From assembly GCA_015680685.1 (NCBI GenBank), contig MNCI01009660.1, positions 5,067-68,125 on the forward strand: DNA of 63,059 bases, given 5' to 3'. The notes under the pieces were generated by a model, which saw only the letters and a list, made by a program, of their open reading frames with translations, was not told the DNA's origin and did no database searches. The translations under genes and the position numbers were made by a program. Below, in pieces: positions 23,601-36,783 of this stretch (position 1 is the first letter of the stretch; the number at the start of each line of letters is the position of its first letter). This DNA comes from Gnetum montanum (Eukaryota > Streptophyta > Gnetopsida > Gnetales > Gnetaceae).

Positions 23601-23794
23601 TTAACATAGTTTAGTTTAATTTTTATTTGTTTTGGTTTTTATTTTTATTTTTTGTTATGACTTCAGATACATAAGTTACTAATTAGCTTTTTTTTATTTT
23701 GTTTTTATTGTGGTTGGCATAGGCACCAGGTGATAGCAGTGGTCCTACTAGTAATAATGTTGATGATGCTCCTTCCCCTCCAGTTGTACCTTAG
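20613..23794 (+). pseudogene. Gene F: spliced plus-strand accessory gene remnant, unknown function
   Basis: Not recognised. Six exon-like segments with GT...AG edges can be read: 20613-20737 (MSKRRGSTSKNLALEEVETI), about 21861-22037, 22167-22352, 22443-22580, 22763-23578 and 23723-23794, ending in TAG after VDDAPSPPVVP. The exon 3 to 4 join keeps frame (DDPL|VPEPHQ). Exon 5 ends in TAG directly before GTTTG, best explained as the consensus CAG|GT hit by C-to-T, and joins exon 6 in phase. Other joins are not perfectly in phase, so some edges are approximate. Exon 5 is Lys/Glu-rich and probably coiled coil (EEIKDLREHKEFVEA). Internal stops are C-to-T type. It lies antisense to the protease/gag at 24607-28145. 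It could be an accessory retroelement gene or a captured host gene. Confidence 0.5.
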
Positions 23795-24543
23795 TTCTAC
23801 CAATTTGATCATGTCTCTAGCTACTCTTGTTGTTGATGTTATGGTTATTATGTTTCATGTTCATTGGCTATTTCTAAACATTGTTTATGAGACTATTTAT
23901 TTTTATTTTTTTTATTGCTATAGAATGTAGCCATGGCTATTAGGCTTTTATTTATTTCATATGTCATTGTTGATTGAACTTTCATCACAATATGTGACTA
24001 TGGCTGTGGGTTATGGACATTTTGTTATAGTATTTTAAATTTTTCCTACCTATTTTAGCATTTTTAGTTTTATGCATTTTTTGTATTCAATGTTTTATTT
24101 GTGTTATGAGGCTACGTTGGTTAAAACACATGGTTATAAGGCACTAATTGGTAAAGTAAAATGTAAAGTAACTAGGCAAATAAAATGTAAACTAAGGTAT
24201 AATGGCAAGAACAAAGATAAAGAAGAAATAGGTTATAAAGGTATTGCTAATTTAAGGGCTTGGTAGGCCATGTTTTTGCTAGTTTTAGGCCTTAGTAGGC
24301 AATGGGAAATTTTTATAAGTTTGTTGTCTTTTAAAATATTTGTGGGATTTTCAATTTTTAAGTTTTTATGGCATTTTTATATTTTAGAAAAGGTGAAGCA
24401 CAAAAAAGACAAATTATAAATAAGAATAAGTTTTGAACTACATGCTAAAATAAGGTAAGTTATGGTAAGACAAAATGACTCATGTAAACAAAGGTTAAAC
24501 TAGGCTAGGAAAATAGGGGTAAGCGAGTAGGAAACATAGGTCA
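23795..24543. other. Convergent spacer between gene F and protease of element E
   Basis: AT-rich, with no coherent frame. It separates the 3' end of gene F from the 3' end of the protease sequence on the other strand, so it would hold the 3' untranslated ends of both. Confidence 0.4.
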
Positions 24544-24606
24544 ATCGTGCAATTATTTCCTAATCTTTGAAAGATTAGGAGAGATGTATGGTCTCCATTG
24601 CACGAT
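24544..24606. repeat. Nested perfect hairpin
   Basis: Outer arms 24544-24553 (ATCGTGCAAT) and 24597-24606 (ATTGCACGAT) are perfect. Inside, 24559-24568 (CCTAATCTTT) and 24570-24579 (AAAGATTAGG) are perfect with a one-base loop. It sits exactly where the protease similarity ends. Confidence 0.8.
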
Positions 24607-25400
24607 CTTGTACTTCCTATTTCTCTTGCTAATCATGTTGAATGGGAGCTCTTTCCATGATGCATTCATGGTTTGATTATCATTGATTTCATCCTCATCT
24701 ACTCAATAAGGCTTCTTGAATTCATTCTTAATAGCAGGAGTCTCCTCATGAAACTCCACTTTAGATCCTGGCTCTATGTCAATGTTGTTGATTGCCAAGG
24801 GAACTACAAAATCTCCATGAATAATTATTTTAGCTCTCTCATAAGGTAGATGAATTTCATGGTGGATGGATGAGAAAATAGCTCAAAATTGAGCTAGCCA
24901 AGGCTTCCCTAGGATGAGATTAAATCTTGGTGTTTCTTCCATGACCAAGAAGTTGGTTGTTGTGGAGAAATATTCCCCCACTAAGAAGCCTAAATAAATG
25001 GAGCTTTTTAGGACAACTCATTATCCATCAAAGGATTTTAGAGTAGAAGTAGAATTTTTTTGCATGTGTTCCACTAGGCCTAACTATTCAATGATAGTAT
25101 AGGGTATAATGCTAGTGGTTGCTTCATCGTCAATGTGCACCTTGTGCATCTTGTATTGTCCAACCCTTATTTTTATGAAGAGAGGAACCCTTGCTGTCTC
25201 ATCATCCTGGGGATTTGTTTTGACTTCGTTGTCATGGAATACTAGTGCACTTGACTTCATTTCTTTCCTAGGTGAAGGTGGCATCATCATTGCATGAACA
25301 GACTCTTCATTAGTAGGTATGCCATCACTGATGGAATTGAAGTCAACATTTTTACTAAGGCATTGCAATATGTAGCATAAATCATTACTAGGTCATATAG
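24607..25400 (-). pseudogene. Aspartic protease of old Tat-like element E
   Basis: On the minus strand an entry strand PLFIKIRVGQYKMHKVHID leads to the active-site region DDEATTSIIPYTIIE (25130-25084; the usual text is D-G-G-A or D-E/D-G-A). The body follows with LVMEETPRFNLILGKPWLAQF near 24930 and the C-terminal strand IHHEIHLPYERAKIIIHGDF near 24850. Element H has the matching text at 46200-46990. Beyond the body a tail ends at the hairpin 24544-24606. RT does not follow here: the next block on this strand side is antisense gene F. Confidence 0.72.
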
Positions 25401-28145
25401 GATAAGAGAAGTTTTCTTCTATTTCAAAGACTATTTGACTTATTCTATAGCATTGAGGAAGTCTTTGTCATTGGTTGTTGGTGCTTCATTCTTGTTAACT
25501 TTGACTTTTTCCATTAGCCTTGGGATGAAAACTTCATGTTTTAATGTTTGTGTTTTGGCCTCTTTTCCCTTTCCTTGTGGCTTGGGGTCCTCCCTTGGTT
25601 GACTAGTTGAAGAAACTTGAGCATTAGAGCTCATAGGAATGGATGAAAAGGGGGTGGGCTTTAGTGAGCCCACTTCCTTCCATGCCTTAGCTTGCTTGTT
25701 AACTTTGGCTTTGGGCTTTGATGCAAACTTCTTGCATTGTTTGGTTGATGATTTTTTGTTATTGGGCTACAAAGAAGTCATTGTGTTGGCCATCATGGGA
25801 GGATGTTGTTTGGTTTGGGTTGTAGGTTTGGTCATGAAGAGAGGGGGCACTCTAATGATGAATGGATCTTTGGGAGACGTTGGTGATTGTATCCTTATAA
25901 TAAAAGGAGTATTTGAACTAGATGAAGTTGAAGGATCTCTTTTGTTGCAATGAGGTACTTGATCCATGAATGGATCTTGGATTGTCTCTTACATTGAATG
26001 AAGCTATGGTGTATGGGTTGTTGTTTGCATTCAACGGGTCTTTGTAGACTTGCATTGATTGGTTTTGTGACCTATCTGGGTTGGAGGAATTGAATACTAG
26101 CTCTTCATTATCTATCATCTTCTATAGGTAATCATTTAGGGCTAGGTAGAATTTGGTATCATGACCTAACAACTAATGATAGTGGTGAAAATGGTCAAGT
26201 TGGAAATACCTAGATATAGACAGGTCATCCTTGGTTGCAAGAGTGGGATCCTTTGCAATTTTGCACAATTGATCATGCCTCTTATGGGCATTATCAATCA
26301 TCTCCTTATATTGGATTTGGTATTTCTTAAGCAACTAGTGAAGGAGTTTAGATAGTTTTAGGGGAAATTTGGTATATTTTGTCTGATATTTCCTCTCAAA
26401 GTTAGACCTTGTAGTATTTTATGTATAGGTCCTTGATGTTGATGGTTGGTTGGTTGTAGTGGAGTCCTTGGGTTAATTCATTTTAGGTCCTTGTATAGTT
26501 TTTTTTTTCTTGGCCACAGTGGCCATGACTACTTGGTTTTATTCCCCCCTCTCCTTGTCCTTCTCTATGTGTTGATTTCTATATGCCACATAGGTAAGGT
26601 CATGGTTGGCCTTAGTAGTATTCTCTATGTTCTTAGTCTATGAGAAAGCTTGACTTAGTGACTAAGGATCTATGTAATAAAGTTTGGACTTAATGAAGTC
26701 ATTGATTGCCCCCTTGAATATGGCTAGAAGATGTGTCTCAGCTATGGGTTTGGGAATCTCATTAGAAGAGCATTCCATCATTGTATGAACTTATGCACAA
26801 GTTCAAGGCACCCCCACTTGACCTTCATCAAGTGGTTAAGAGTCGTATCAAATTTCAAGTTATACCTAAAATGGTTAATGAACTACAATATTAAGTCTTC
26901 TAGTGAGGTAATTGATCCTCTTGGTAATGCATGGTACCAGTCCAAGGCTTTCTAGGTAAGGGACATAGGTAAGATTTGCATTATGGTGTGTGGAAAGGCG
27001 TGTAAAGCACTTAGAATGGAAGGTGATAAGATGAGCATTAGGGTCACCCTCATCATTTTTCTTCACCAATTACGGTATAGGATTGTGTGGGGGAAGAGTT
27101 ATTTGAAAGACAATTGGATTAATGGAATCATCCTGATAAAAGTCCATTATCTTAACTATCTATATAGTTGAGGCCTTCAGCTTTTGTAACTCTTCCATAA
27201 GGTCTTGGATCATTTAGAAGGCTTGATCCAAGCCTTGAGGCATTCAAGAAGGCCGTGGAATTTGTACATATGGTTGTGGTGTAAGTTGGGAGGCTTGTGG
27301 TCTTGCAATGGATAATGGTAGAGATGTAAAAGGCTAAGTAATCACTATTGTAGGGGGGCTAAACAATGAGAACGATGTTTACATTGGTATTTGTGGGAAA
27401 AAGGGGACAAATGGTGCATATGACACTTAAGTTACTTGGGGTTCCACTAGCATTGAAAAAGGATGAGTTGTGGTGAACACCATAGGTGATGGCCATGCAG
27501 ATCGAGGCTATGTGGAAAAAGGCATGGAGGAGAAAAGGAAGGTTGATTGAGGCATGGATTATGTTTAGTGTGTAGCTATGATGGGTGTTGGCCCAAACAT
27601 AGTAAAAAATTAGGAGAAGAATAGGGTTGAGGAACATATCCCATGGAAGAGGTAGAAGAGGCTGAATTGGATGTGATGGCTTGGGGAGCCAATTGTTGGA
27701 AAAGGCTTTCTATGAAGTTATTAGTAGGCTTTGGATCAGCCTCAAATTCATTGGGTTCTTCATGATGACTTTTCAAATTAGCCTTTTCACTTGGCTCATC
27801 CATCTCAATTAGTTAAGATAATATGCACATATGAATGTCATTTACTTGTATTTTATCATAAGGGAAAGGAATGTACTCCTTTTCCTTTCGGTTGATCAAC
27901 TCAAACTCATGCTTAGATTTAGCTTCTACACATGAGATTAGTAGGCCAACTTGTATTTTTATGCAAGTAAAGTTATCGTAGTCTTCATTTATGATGGCAA
28001 TGTTTAGGCTTTGCACCCTTTGCCTGAGCGATTACTTACACTCAACCATAGCTAGATCCTTTGGGTCATACACTCTCACTGCATCTTGGTTGGGTGTCAT
28101 ACTAGTCAAGTTGATGGGTAATATAGTTGATTTGCTAAAAGGCAT
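25401..28145 (-). pseudogene. Gag polyprotein of old Tat-like element E
   Basis: The start ATG at 28145-28143 (MPFSKSTILPINLTSMTPNQ) leads in one frame past one stop into QSLNIAIINEDYDNFTCIKIQ (28016). A Pro/Gln-rich middle follows, then the gag core with DEGDPNAHLITFHS at about 27060 and remnants of the KALDWY block near 26935. The nucleocapsid side (26118-25440) is Ser/Asn/Lys-rich. It aligns block by block with gag of element A (1-1683) but is far more decayed. The known family role is particle formation; the gene is dead through many stops and several frameshifts. Confidence 0.8.
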
Positions 28146-30300
28146 TGATAAGGTATTTAATTGGATTTTTGGTTAAAAATTTCAACAAGTGAAATTGCCC
28201 AGTGAATGAGTGGTCTTGGTTATAAAATTGGTAAAATTGCCACTACAGGTGCAGTGGATGGCTATAGTAGTGTTATGAACTACACTAGTAGAAATTTTGA
28301 GATTAATTAAAATTTGAAAATTTTGGGTTTTGAAGTGTAGGCTTACACTGTAACTAGCTTCTGGAAATAATTGATGTGAAAATGAAAAAGGTAGTTTTTT
28401 TGCTTGTTCTACCTCACACAACCTGCATTGGTAAAACTACACTTGTTTCTATAGGAAATATGTTGGGTTTTATTTTGGAACTAAAAGATACACTAGGTTT
28501 TTAGCAAGAAACACATTGAGTGCAAGAAAGGTAATTTTTGGTTTATCTTGTTTAAAAAGTATTGGTATGTTTTTCCTTATGGAAAAAACTACATTGGGTA
28601 TTAGAGTGGCAATAAAAAATATAGTAATTTATGCAAAGATATGCTAAGTATCGTGGGGAAAGTATGCTGGTTGTATGGGAGAGAGGTATATTGAATAACA
28701 AAAAATATGCTAAGAATTCTTGGTAAAACTATTCTAGGCTTTTCCAATAAAATTAATTAGAAAAATTTCACAACACAAAATGGTTAGCAGCCAGCAAAAC
28801 TATGTTGGTATTTGGGACATGCAAAGGTAGATTCAAATGTAAGTAAAACTTGGGTTGCATCAAAAGATATGTTGGCTTTCGAAAAGTCTAGCAACTATTG
28901 TGAAATTTTTGTGAGTACCTAAATTGGTTGTAATTAATACACTAATTATAAATTGTAGGGGAATGGATGGCAATGTTGGCTTCCTTAGCAAATTTGTATG
29001 TGGGTTTTAAAAGTTTAAGTTTGTGAAAATTGGCTTTGGAAATGGTAGATTGGATGAGGTGAAGAACTTGGATGAAGGCCTTCCTTCTAGCACTAGAAAC
29101 TATTGCATTGGAAAAAAATAGTGCTGGAAAATTGAAGATCTCTAGGTGAAATAGTTTGACCTTGGATGCTAAGGACCTCTGAGAAAGAGTAGCCAAGGTA
29201 TCTTGGATAATCTTGTCAATCACAAAGGTACTTGGAAAGTATAAAACAATGTAATTAAATTGAATGAAAAAATGGAGATTCAACCTAAGAGAAAGCACAA
29301 GAATTGACTTGAAATAAACTTTCACAAATAAATGAATTATAAATTTTATTCAAAATAATAAAATTGCTAATCAAGCAGAGTTCAAATGAGTACAAGTATG
29401 TGCCTAGGTGCACAAGGAGCTATCCAAATGATGCTTGAAGTCTAGTAAAACCAAGAGATTGTGGCCTGCAGTTGGTTGTACAATATAGGTTCTTTCAAGC
29501 TTTGATTTCTGAAACCCCTTGCTAGTTCTCAAGTGTAGATTTGCCGCATTAGTTGTAAAATGATAGATGATTACTTGACTTTTTACTACTATGCAATTGC
29601 ACTGAGAGTCTCCAATGCTCAGCCACCTGCCAATTTGCCAAAACGTCTCTTCTAAGTGTTGAAATTTGGTTTAAATAATTTGTTGGTATCTAATTAGGCA
29701 TTGCAAATGTTTTGTCATGATTTCTGATAACTTATTGCAATTTGTAGGTGTGGTAGGTCATCATTTCCAGTGTATTATTCCATTTATGATAAGTTTGATG
29801 TACTAATGTCATGAAAAATACACCGAGTGCTATAAAAAGTAAACTGTCTTTGAAAGATATGCTAGCCTCACCAAAAATACATTGGCCTTGGAAAGATATG
29901 CTAGCTTCATGGAAACTACGCTGGCATTGCTGTGAAAATGAAAGCCCAATAATTCCTACATTGGCATGTAGGTGGTCCTAGCATATTTTTGGCTTTGGCT
30001 AGCATAAAACCCATGGAAAACCAAAATTTGGCAACTCCCAAGGCATTTTTAGCCCTCCCAAGCCTAAATACATACTTAATATAGCTTTTTCCACTTGGGA
30101 AGTGAGACAACAACAACTTATAATGCATTTTTTAGCTCCAATAAGTCAAAGCATGCAAGATTGCAGCCCATGAACTACAAACCTCAGATTTTACATTAAA
30201 ATATAGGCTTAAGTTCAATGGTGAAGGTTAGAAGTTGCAACATACATTTTCTTAGTGATGTTTCAATTTAGCTACTCGACCATTTAGATTTAAATACTTG
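28146..30300 (-). repeat. LTR and leader-like DNA of element E
   Basis: This follows gag of E in the position of leader and 5' LTR. It contains many copies of a motif like AAAGATATGCTAGC or AAACTACGCTGGC: near 28285, 28435, 28590, 28640, 28665, 28710, 28800, 28870, then 29820-29935 (three in a row). An R/U5-like part at about 29340-29650 resembles 2340-2560 of element A in its GCCGCAT, ACTGAGAGTC and TGCTCAGCC-type phrases. A TTTAAAT box near 29670 could be its promoter. Borders are uncertain; two LTR pieces may be stacked here. Confidence 0.45.
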
Positions 30301-30720
30301 ATTGTTGTAAACAATTAATTGAGGCTACAAATTGTAGTAGCTCACAGTAGTTGAGTAACTTTGTAATTCTTCTTTAAATAGGGAGTTACGACCAAGCTAC
30401 AACCTACAGCTTGTCATATCCATTAGCTAGAAGTTATTGTAACCATCAACCAAGGCCATTTTCACACTAGTTTAAAGCAAAACTACAAGAGGAATTTGAA
30501 AGATATACAGAAGGGGGAACAACATACATACACATAGAAAAATAGAGAGATAGATATTTAGAGCACTTGTAGATATAGGATTGAAGTTTGTTAATGATTA
30601 TTGTAATGAGAATTATTCTTGAGATTGATGATTGAATTATAATGTTTATTTCCTTGTTAGAGTGAATTAATGTTAAGTATTCTTCATAATAATTCTAGCA
30701 CCTTCCCTTGACATATCCTA
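30301..30720 (+). repeat. LTR-like fragment with TTTAAATAGGGAG promoter motif
   Basis: The plus strand has CTTCTTTAAATAGGGAGTTA near 30370, followed by an untranslated-looking stretch with ATTATAATGTTTATTTCCTTG. This is typical of plant LTR or TRIM promoters. No partner LTR was found in the window, so it is a tentative call. Confidence 0.3.
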
Positions 30721-32574
30721 TGGTCCTCTATTTGATTAAATTTCACGTTCTATGGTGCAAGCACTACTGAACAAAGAATAACATAACAATGAATTTTAAC
30801 ATTATCTATAATGTTTGAAAATCATATTTGCAAATCACCTATCTATTGCGTAAATTTTAAGTTTATTTGACAAAAAATTATCTAGGAGCTAAATATTTGT
30901 GCTCAAATTAAGAAGCTAAAAGAGATATTAGTACAAACACATCATACAAAATAATTATTAGTACTTGAGCATAGTTGAAATTGCAATCTTGACTATCACT
31001 AAAATGTCTTAGTCTATATTTTGCATGTTTTAAGAAATTAATTAAGCACTTCAAATAAAGAAATCAACATTCTTAGTAATTGATCAAGATGATAAAACTA
31101 GATAATAGATAAAATCATAACTTAATTCCCATGTCTAGATTAAAAGGTTAGGTTTTTGCATTAGATCTAAACGATCATAATTTATTCATGATTTGGAAAA
31201 TAAAATTTTAATTTATCTAGAATTGGCTTATGAGAGCTATTTCATGAAGTCCAGTTTAAATTAAATAGAAAATGTAAGATGTAAAAGACATTTACTTTAA
31301 TATTTTACATGTAAATATGTACTAAGAATTGTGGCGAATGCTTGGTGAACCTACCCCATGAGGTATTAAAACCAATATAATTTTAAAATTTTTTGGAAAT
31401 ATTGAATAACAAACCCTGCATCCCTTCATACCTAAATATTAGCCTTTTGGCGAAAATTCACCTCAAATATTTGCCCTAGTTCTTGAGCATGACTAAATGT
31501 GTTTAGTCTTACAAGTATATTTATCATGTTCCCATTTCCAAATGGTGCTATTACATAATGAAGATGATGTCTCTTCATAGTAATTATCATAAATATTGTA
31601 ATAAGACTTGAAAGGAAAAGTTATAATTAAAACCTAAAAAGGACATATTGTAATAACAGGCATATCTCTCGAGGTGATCTTTAAGGGTTTGACCTAAGGT
31701 ATTTATACCTAGGTATTAGCAATCATATCAGCATGGAGGTATGGAGCTAGTAAAGGCAAGTGATAGGTGTCGAGTAAAGTGGGATACAAAAGAGGACTAG
31801 CCATTCCTTCTAACTGGTGATAGGTATAACCATGGTGGTAGTGCCAAATAGCCTTTAATGAATAGATGCTAAAGGAAGATAATCCTAAGGAACTCCTAGA
31901 GCATGAACCAAATACATTATTTCACATTAAAAAGACATTTTTTTCTTTTTTCTTTTACATTTTTTCTGTTATTTTCTTTATTCATAATGTTGAATGTTAC
32001 ATATATTTGACATTTGCCATGTTATCTTCTTACACATAATGTCTAATATAATGTTTATTTGAAATTTGCTATGAAATTTGAAAATGGAATGTCACATTTG
32101 ATATTAGAGAAAATCATGATCCAAGGGCCAATTAGAATCAATGGCCAACTATAACTTGATGATGAACCATGGATTCATGATCCATGGAGAGTCAAAAATC
32201 ATCATCAAATGTACCTCATATTTGAGATAATCGATGTAAACTAGAAGATAGCATTCCAATGATTTTCATGGGTAAACAAGTTAGAACCACACATCTACAA
32301 AAGAATCATGAACATGGATCATGTTTAAGATAGATCTCATCAACCAAAAATATTCTTTCATGGATATCACCGACCATGAGAGATTTGATTACGTCTCACT
32401 AAGATTCATCAACTACAAGAGACATTGATAAGATAAGGACAAACTAGTCCAAGCAACTCTTACCCATCTTATAGTGATGCTAGAAATGTCAATTAATTAA
32501 GGTCATTGTTAAGTTTCTCTTATAATTTTAGTATCTATAAGTTGGTCTATTTTAAGTAATGAGAAGTCATGTTT
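30721..32574. other. AT-rich decayed DNA, nothing assignable
   Basis: No coherent coding frame in either strand. Short CATGATCCATGG-like palindromes occur at 32100-32350. This probably includes worn 3' parts of element H or its LTR. Confidence 0.4.
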
Positions 32575-33205
32575 TAAGGTTACTTTATTGAGATCATGGA
32601 ACTAGATGCATATCCTAAGCTTCATTTTTCTTCAGAACAACTACAATGTTGGAACCCTAGTATGAGTAGTCTATGGGATGTGTGAAGCTTATGTCATAGA
32701 GTTTAGTGATCTCTTCCTTAATGACTAAGGCTAAAATGGATTTAATTTTTCTAGATTTTTTTAACTGGCTTGGAACTCTCCTCAAGAATGATGTTATGTT
32801 AGACAAAGATAGGGTCCAAACTAGACATGTAATTGTATCCCTAGGAAAAGTTAGAAATTTTTTATAGTGTGACTAGGATAGAGTTCTTAATAATTTTGGA
32901 TAAGTTTTTCTCTAGTTGTAGGATCTTTTCCTTACTTTCATGGCTAGTTATTGTAAGTTTTTCTCTATGAAGGCAAGGTTATCTTGGAGAATCAAGTCTT
33001 TCTTGGTGATGTCCAAGGGTAAGATTAATAATTCTAATAGGTTCAAGAGGAATATATAGATTAAGTATTCATTGAGAGGCTTAGTGACTAGGTCATAGGA
33101 CCCATCCAAGGTAAGTGATTCACATAATTGGTTAAAAATAGTTGAATCCATGGCCTGGAAAGCATAAGGTGAATTCATGGTCACATGAAAAAAAGTTAAG
33201 ATCAC
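32575..33205 (-). pseudogene. Reverse transcriptase N-terminal part of old Tat-like element H
   Basis: Minus-strand text runs from a pol linker (33205; STIFNQLCESLTLDGSYD, KKDLILQDNLAFIEKNLQ) through YNYMSSLDPIFV near 32835 and NIILEESSKPVKK near 32790. It continues into RT fingers text IKEEITKLYDISFTHPIDYS near 32700 and NIVVVLKKNEA near 32650. This parallels the Tat RT at 3363-4712 (NIPNLDPCLV, SIKPIKQK, NIVLVPKKNG). The palm with the catalytic Asp residues is not visible further left. Several stops are present. Confidence 0.7.
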
Positions 33206-35219
33206 AAAATTAAGAAAAATTACAAATTTAGTATAAGTTAATAATGAAGTTTGAAATCAAATTATTAGTTTGAACATTGGTTTTAGCATTAAATTTAATT
33301 TGGGAAAGTTAGATATGGATTGGAAGGATCACAAGTTAGTTTATGTTCATTTTGAAAAATTTTGGGATTTTTACTTAGGTATTTTGAGCATTGAAGCATA
33401 GAGGTAACATGGTGATGTGGGGTGTTAATGTAGTGACATGGGTACCATGTTATCATCACTTGATGACACATTACATCTTATTATTTAAAGTTTCAAAACA
33501 AGGATAAAAGGGAAAATTAAAGAAAAATATTTATCATTTTTTATTTGTTCAAAGTGCATTACCCTAGATATTTGTGATTGGAAAGCATGATGCTACATGA
33601 AGAGAGGAGGAGTCAAGAATGTAATAAGGAGCTAGGTGTGTCCTAATAAGGGACATATGAGTAGGGACTAGAAGATAATAATAAGGGGTCCACCTACATG
33701 CTAGTAACATTGAGGTAAGTTGTTGTTTATTACTTTCTTTTTTATTATTTTTTCTTTGGGGGTTGTGAGGGTGTGCACCCTAGATGCAAGGTGGAAAGCC
33801 CTTGACAGTGCTAGTGGAGCCTACTATGTTAGGCAATGATGATAAAAATGTTGAGTACATCATGCTACACTGACTACATTACCAGTGATAATGTCAACGA
33901 CACTAACTTGCATAAGTAACAACAAGCAAAAATGTTAGCTATGTTAGGTTTCATGGGCATGAAGATGAAGTTTTATGGTAAGGACTTGGAAAGCTATAGA
34001 GAATGAAAAGAAGAGGAATTGGGACAAACTTGGTGCAAATTGATCAATGGAAGGAGTAGATAAGAATCTAGGGAAGTTGGCCATGATAGTATAAGGCTAG
34101 CCATAGTGCCCTTGTGCGTAAGTATGTGCAGGGTAGCATTGATTAGAGTTGCAGAGTTTCTATTTTCTTTTCAAAGTAGGAAGAAGGAGGATAAGAGATG
34201 TGCATGTGCCTTGCCTATGCAACATGGTATACCATTGTGTGGTTAGCATGACTAGCATACATAGGTGTGTGTGTGATCATGTAGTGTTAGGGTCATTGAC
34301 ACTATCTATGTTGTATGTATATGTGTAAGTCCTATGCCTACTTTGCTAGAATTTTTTTATTTTGAAGAACAAAGAAAAAACATGGGAAAGAGGCTAGGGC
34401 ATGCGTGCTTCATGCTTGCACAATGCATTAGTGCAACCATGCTACTATCAATGTGCTTTATGAATAGGACATGATGTATGTTTTGCAAATTTTTTTATTT
34501 TTTATTAAATTATTTAAAATAAAAGAATAGAAAAAAGGATGGAATAATAGGAGCATTTGTACTCTACAATGTGTTGACATGTGGCTAGTGTAGCCATGTT
34601 GCGAGTGCATGGTCAACACATAGTCAACAATGACATGCATAAGGCATTTTTGTGATATTTTTTAAATAAAAAAATTTTGGGAAAGGAACATGATATGAAA
34701 AAAAGCATTAAATTCCATGTGAGACACTAACATCAGTGTTAGCATCACTCATGTGGGACTTAGGGAGAAAACACCAAGTAGGAAAGCTTAGAAAAATGCT
34801 TAAGTGTTAGGTCAAGAGGGGGGAAAATGACTAAGTGTTGTAAGGGGGAAAAAATGACTAAGTGTTAAGATAAGAAAAAATGAGTAAGTGTTGGAAGAAA
34901 GAAATAATGAATAAGTGTTAACTTGGTGATGTGACATTAAATTCATGTTAGTTATTAGGACTCAACCATTTTCAAGAAAAAATTAGCTTTAGTTAGATAA
35001 TATTTTACATGTGTGTTGTGATGGGAATAAAGATAGGAATGTTAGGAGATTGAAGTATATGTACCATAGTCTTAGTTAATATGCTTGTCTCATCATGTAT
35101 TTTTTAATCATTAATTATTATTTTAATTCTTAAATATTCACATTATTTTCTAACTTGTGGATAATAACTCTTGGTTTATTGCTTTGTTGCATGGAGATGA
35201 TGTAATATTGAGGTTATTA
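33206..35219. other. Spacer between RT of element H and gene I, with tandem repeats
   Basis: No clear frame. Palindromic phrases similar in kind to those near 19460 occur, such as ACATGTGGCTA/TAGCCATGT at 34578-34597. A short tandem run is listed separately at 34796-34925. Its position matches the array 18560-20115 relative to gene F. Confidence 0.4.
34796..34925. repeat. Short tandem repeat, five units of about 30 bp
   Basis: Five copies of AAAAATGAMTAAGTGTTR, 28-37 bases apart, upstream of gene I. Confidence 0.6.
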
Positions 35220-36778
35220 GTGATTAATTTGATGTACTTCTTAGATTGAAAGGTAGATCCTACCATCATCAACAAAATAGGGGAAGTGAGGATAGTTTCC
35301 TTTGTTAGTGATTGATCACTTTATCCTACTCAGTTATGGGTTCATCTTGGGGCTAGGAACTTTTTTGAGTTCTGCATTAAGTACTTTCATGTACTTATGT
35401 GGATCATGCTATGCTTGCTAATTATTTCTTATACTTTGAAAAGTATCTATCAAGGTATTTGCATGAGGCTATTGGATTGGATGATCCAAGAGGTTACAAA
35501 TGTTGACACTATTTTTGATGATGGTAATAGGACTAGGGAGATTTAGAGGAAGGAGTTGGATTGCTTATGGATAGATCACCCCTAGAAGTGGTTCAATGTA
35601 GGTACCACATTGTTGTTATATCCTTGCTAAGTTCAAATTTTCTTTAGTTATGTAGGCATGCATATTATAGTATTTGGGTATGTTGATGTAGATTCTCATT
35701 TTGCAATGTTAATTTTCCTAAGGTTGGGTTACTAGTCAAAATTTGTATCATTTATTAAGGTGATTTATTATTTCATGTGTTTATAGGTTTGAGGATCTAG
35801 ATTGGGAGAATTCTTATCTAGAGGTATTAGAGTGGATGCTTCATGAGATTGCTATTGAGGTTAACTAGCATCCTACCATTTTTATGTGGTATCTTGATGA
35901 GATCAATTGGGACATGAATCATAGAGGGTATTAGGATTTCTAATAGGTGAGGTTAGTCCATGTCCTTCATGAGAGGCTCAAGTTGAGTCTAAATGAGGAG
36001 TGGGCTAAAGGATCTCATATTTTATTAAGGCCCAAATTTATCTTAGAAACTATAGTATAAATTTTCTAAGTTTATGATTGAGTGTTTATATTAGTACTTA
36101 GCTTTTGGTTCATGTTTGTGGCTTAGTTTTAGTTATGGATGTTTGTACTATATGTTCTTGGTTATATTTGTTTTTTAGATAAGATTAAGATCATAGAGAT
36201 CATATACATCTAGGTAGGGAATGTAAGAGAGAGATGTTCACAAAAAAAAATGTTTACAATACCTGTACTAGTCAGAATGGCTATTAAGTGGACAAGGGAG
36301 GAGGTATATTTCTATTGGTAAGTAGGTAGGACTGATGTCTCTTTTTACTTTAAGATCACCTAAAATTTTACCCATGGATGTGATTGTCATGATGAAGTAT
36401 TACTTAAGCTAGTAGTAGCTTTGCACATTTTAGGTTTAAGGAAAAGAGATGATCTTATCATGGAATAGGAACTTGTTCAAGAATTGATTTCACATCCCCA
36501 ATGGAGGCTATTTGGTTCAAGGTAACGATAAGTTATCTTCTCTTGATTAAGAGTAGATTAGTGAGTGGAAATAGTATGGTGATAAGGGACACTAAATTAC
36601 TAAGTGTATTGACCACAATTTGGTGGAGGCATTTTACTTATTTATTGAGAGGATATTCTATGGAAAGATTAGTAGAAGAGTGTGAACTCTCCTTAGAAGC
36701 TTGTAGTTATTTATAATACCATGTACAAGGTTCTTGTTACAATTAGAAAATCTACTTAGATGAGATAGTGTCCACAAA

Positions 36779-36783
36779 GTTGG
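36779..36783. repeat. Target-site duplication of element C, left
   Basis: GTTGG next to TGATGAGTGG; identical to 43528-43532. Confidence 0.9.

Noticed and set aside
20613-23794. Gene F as an intact host gene
   Set aside because: Several internal stops, imperfect splice phases and retroelement surroundings; only a remnant is supported.
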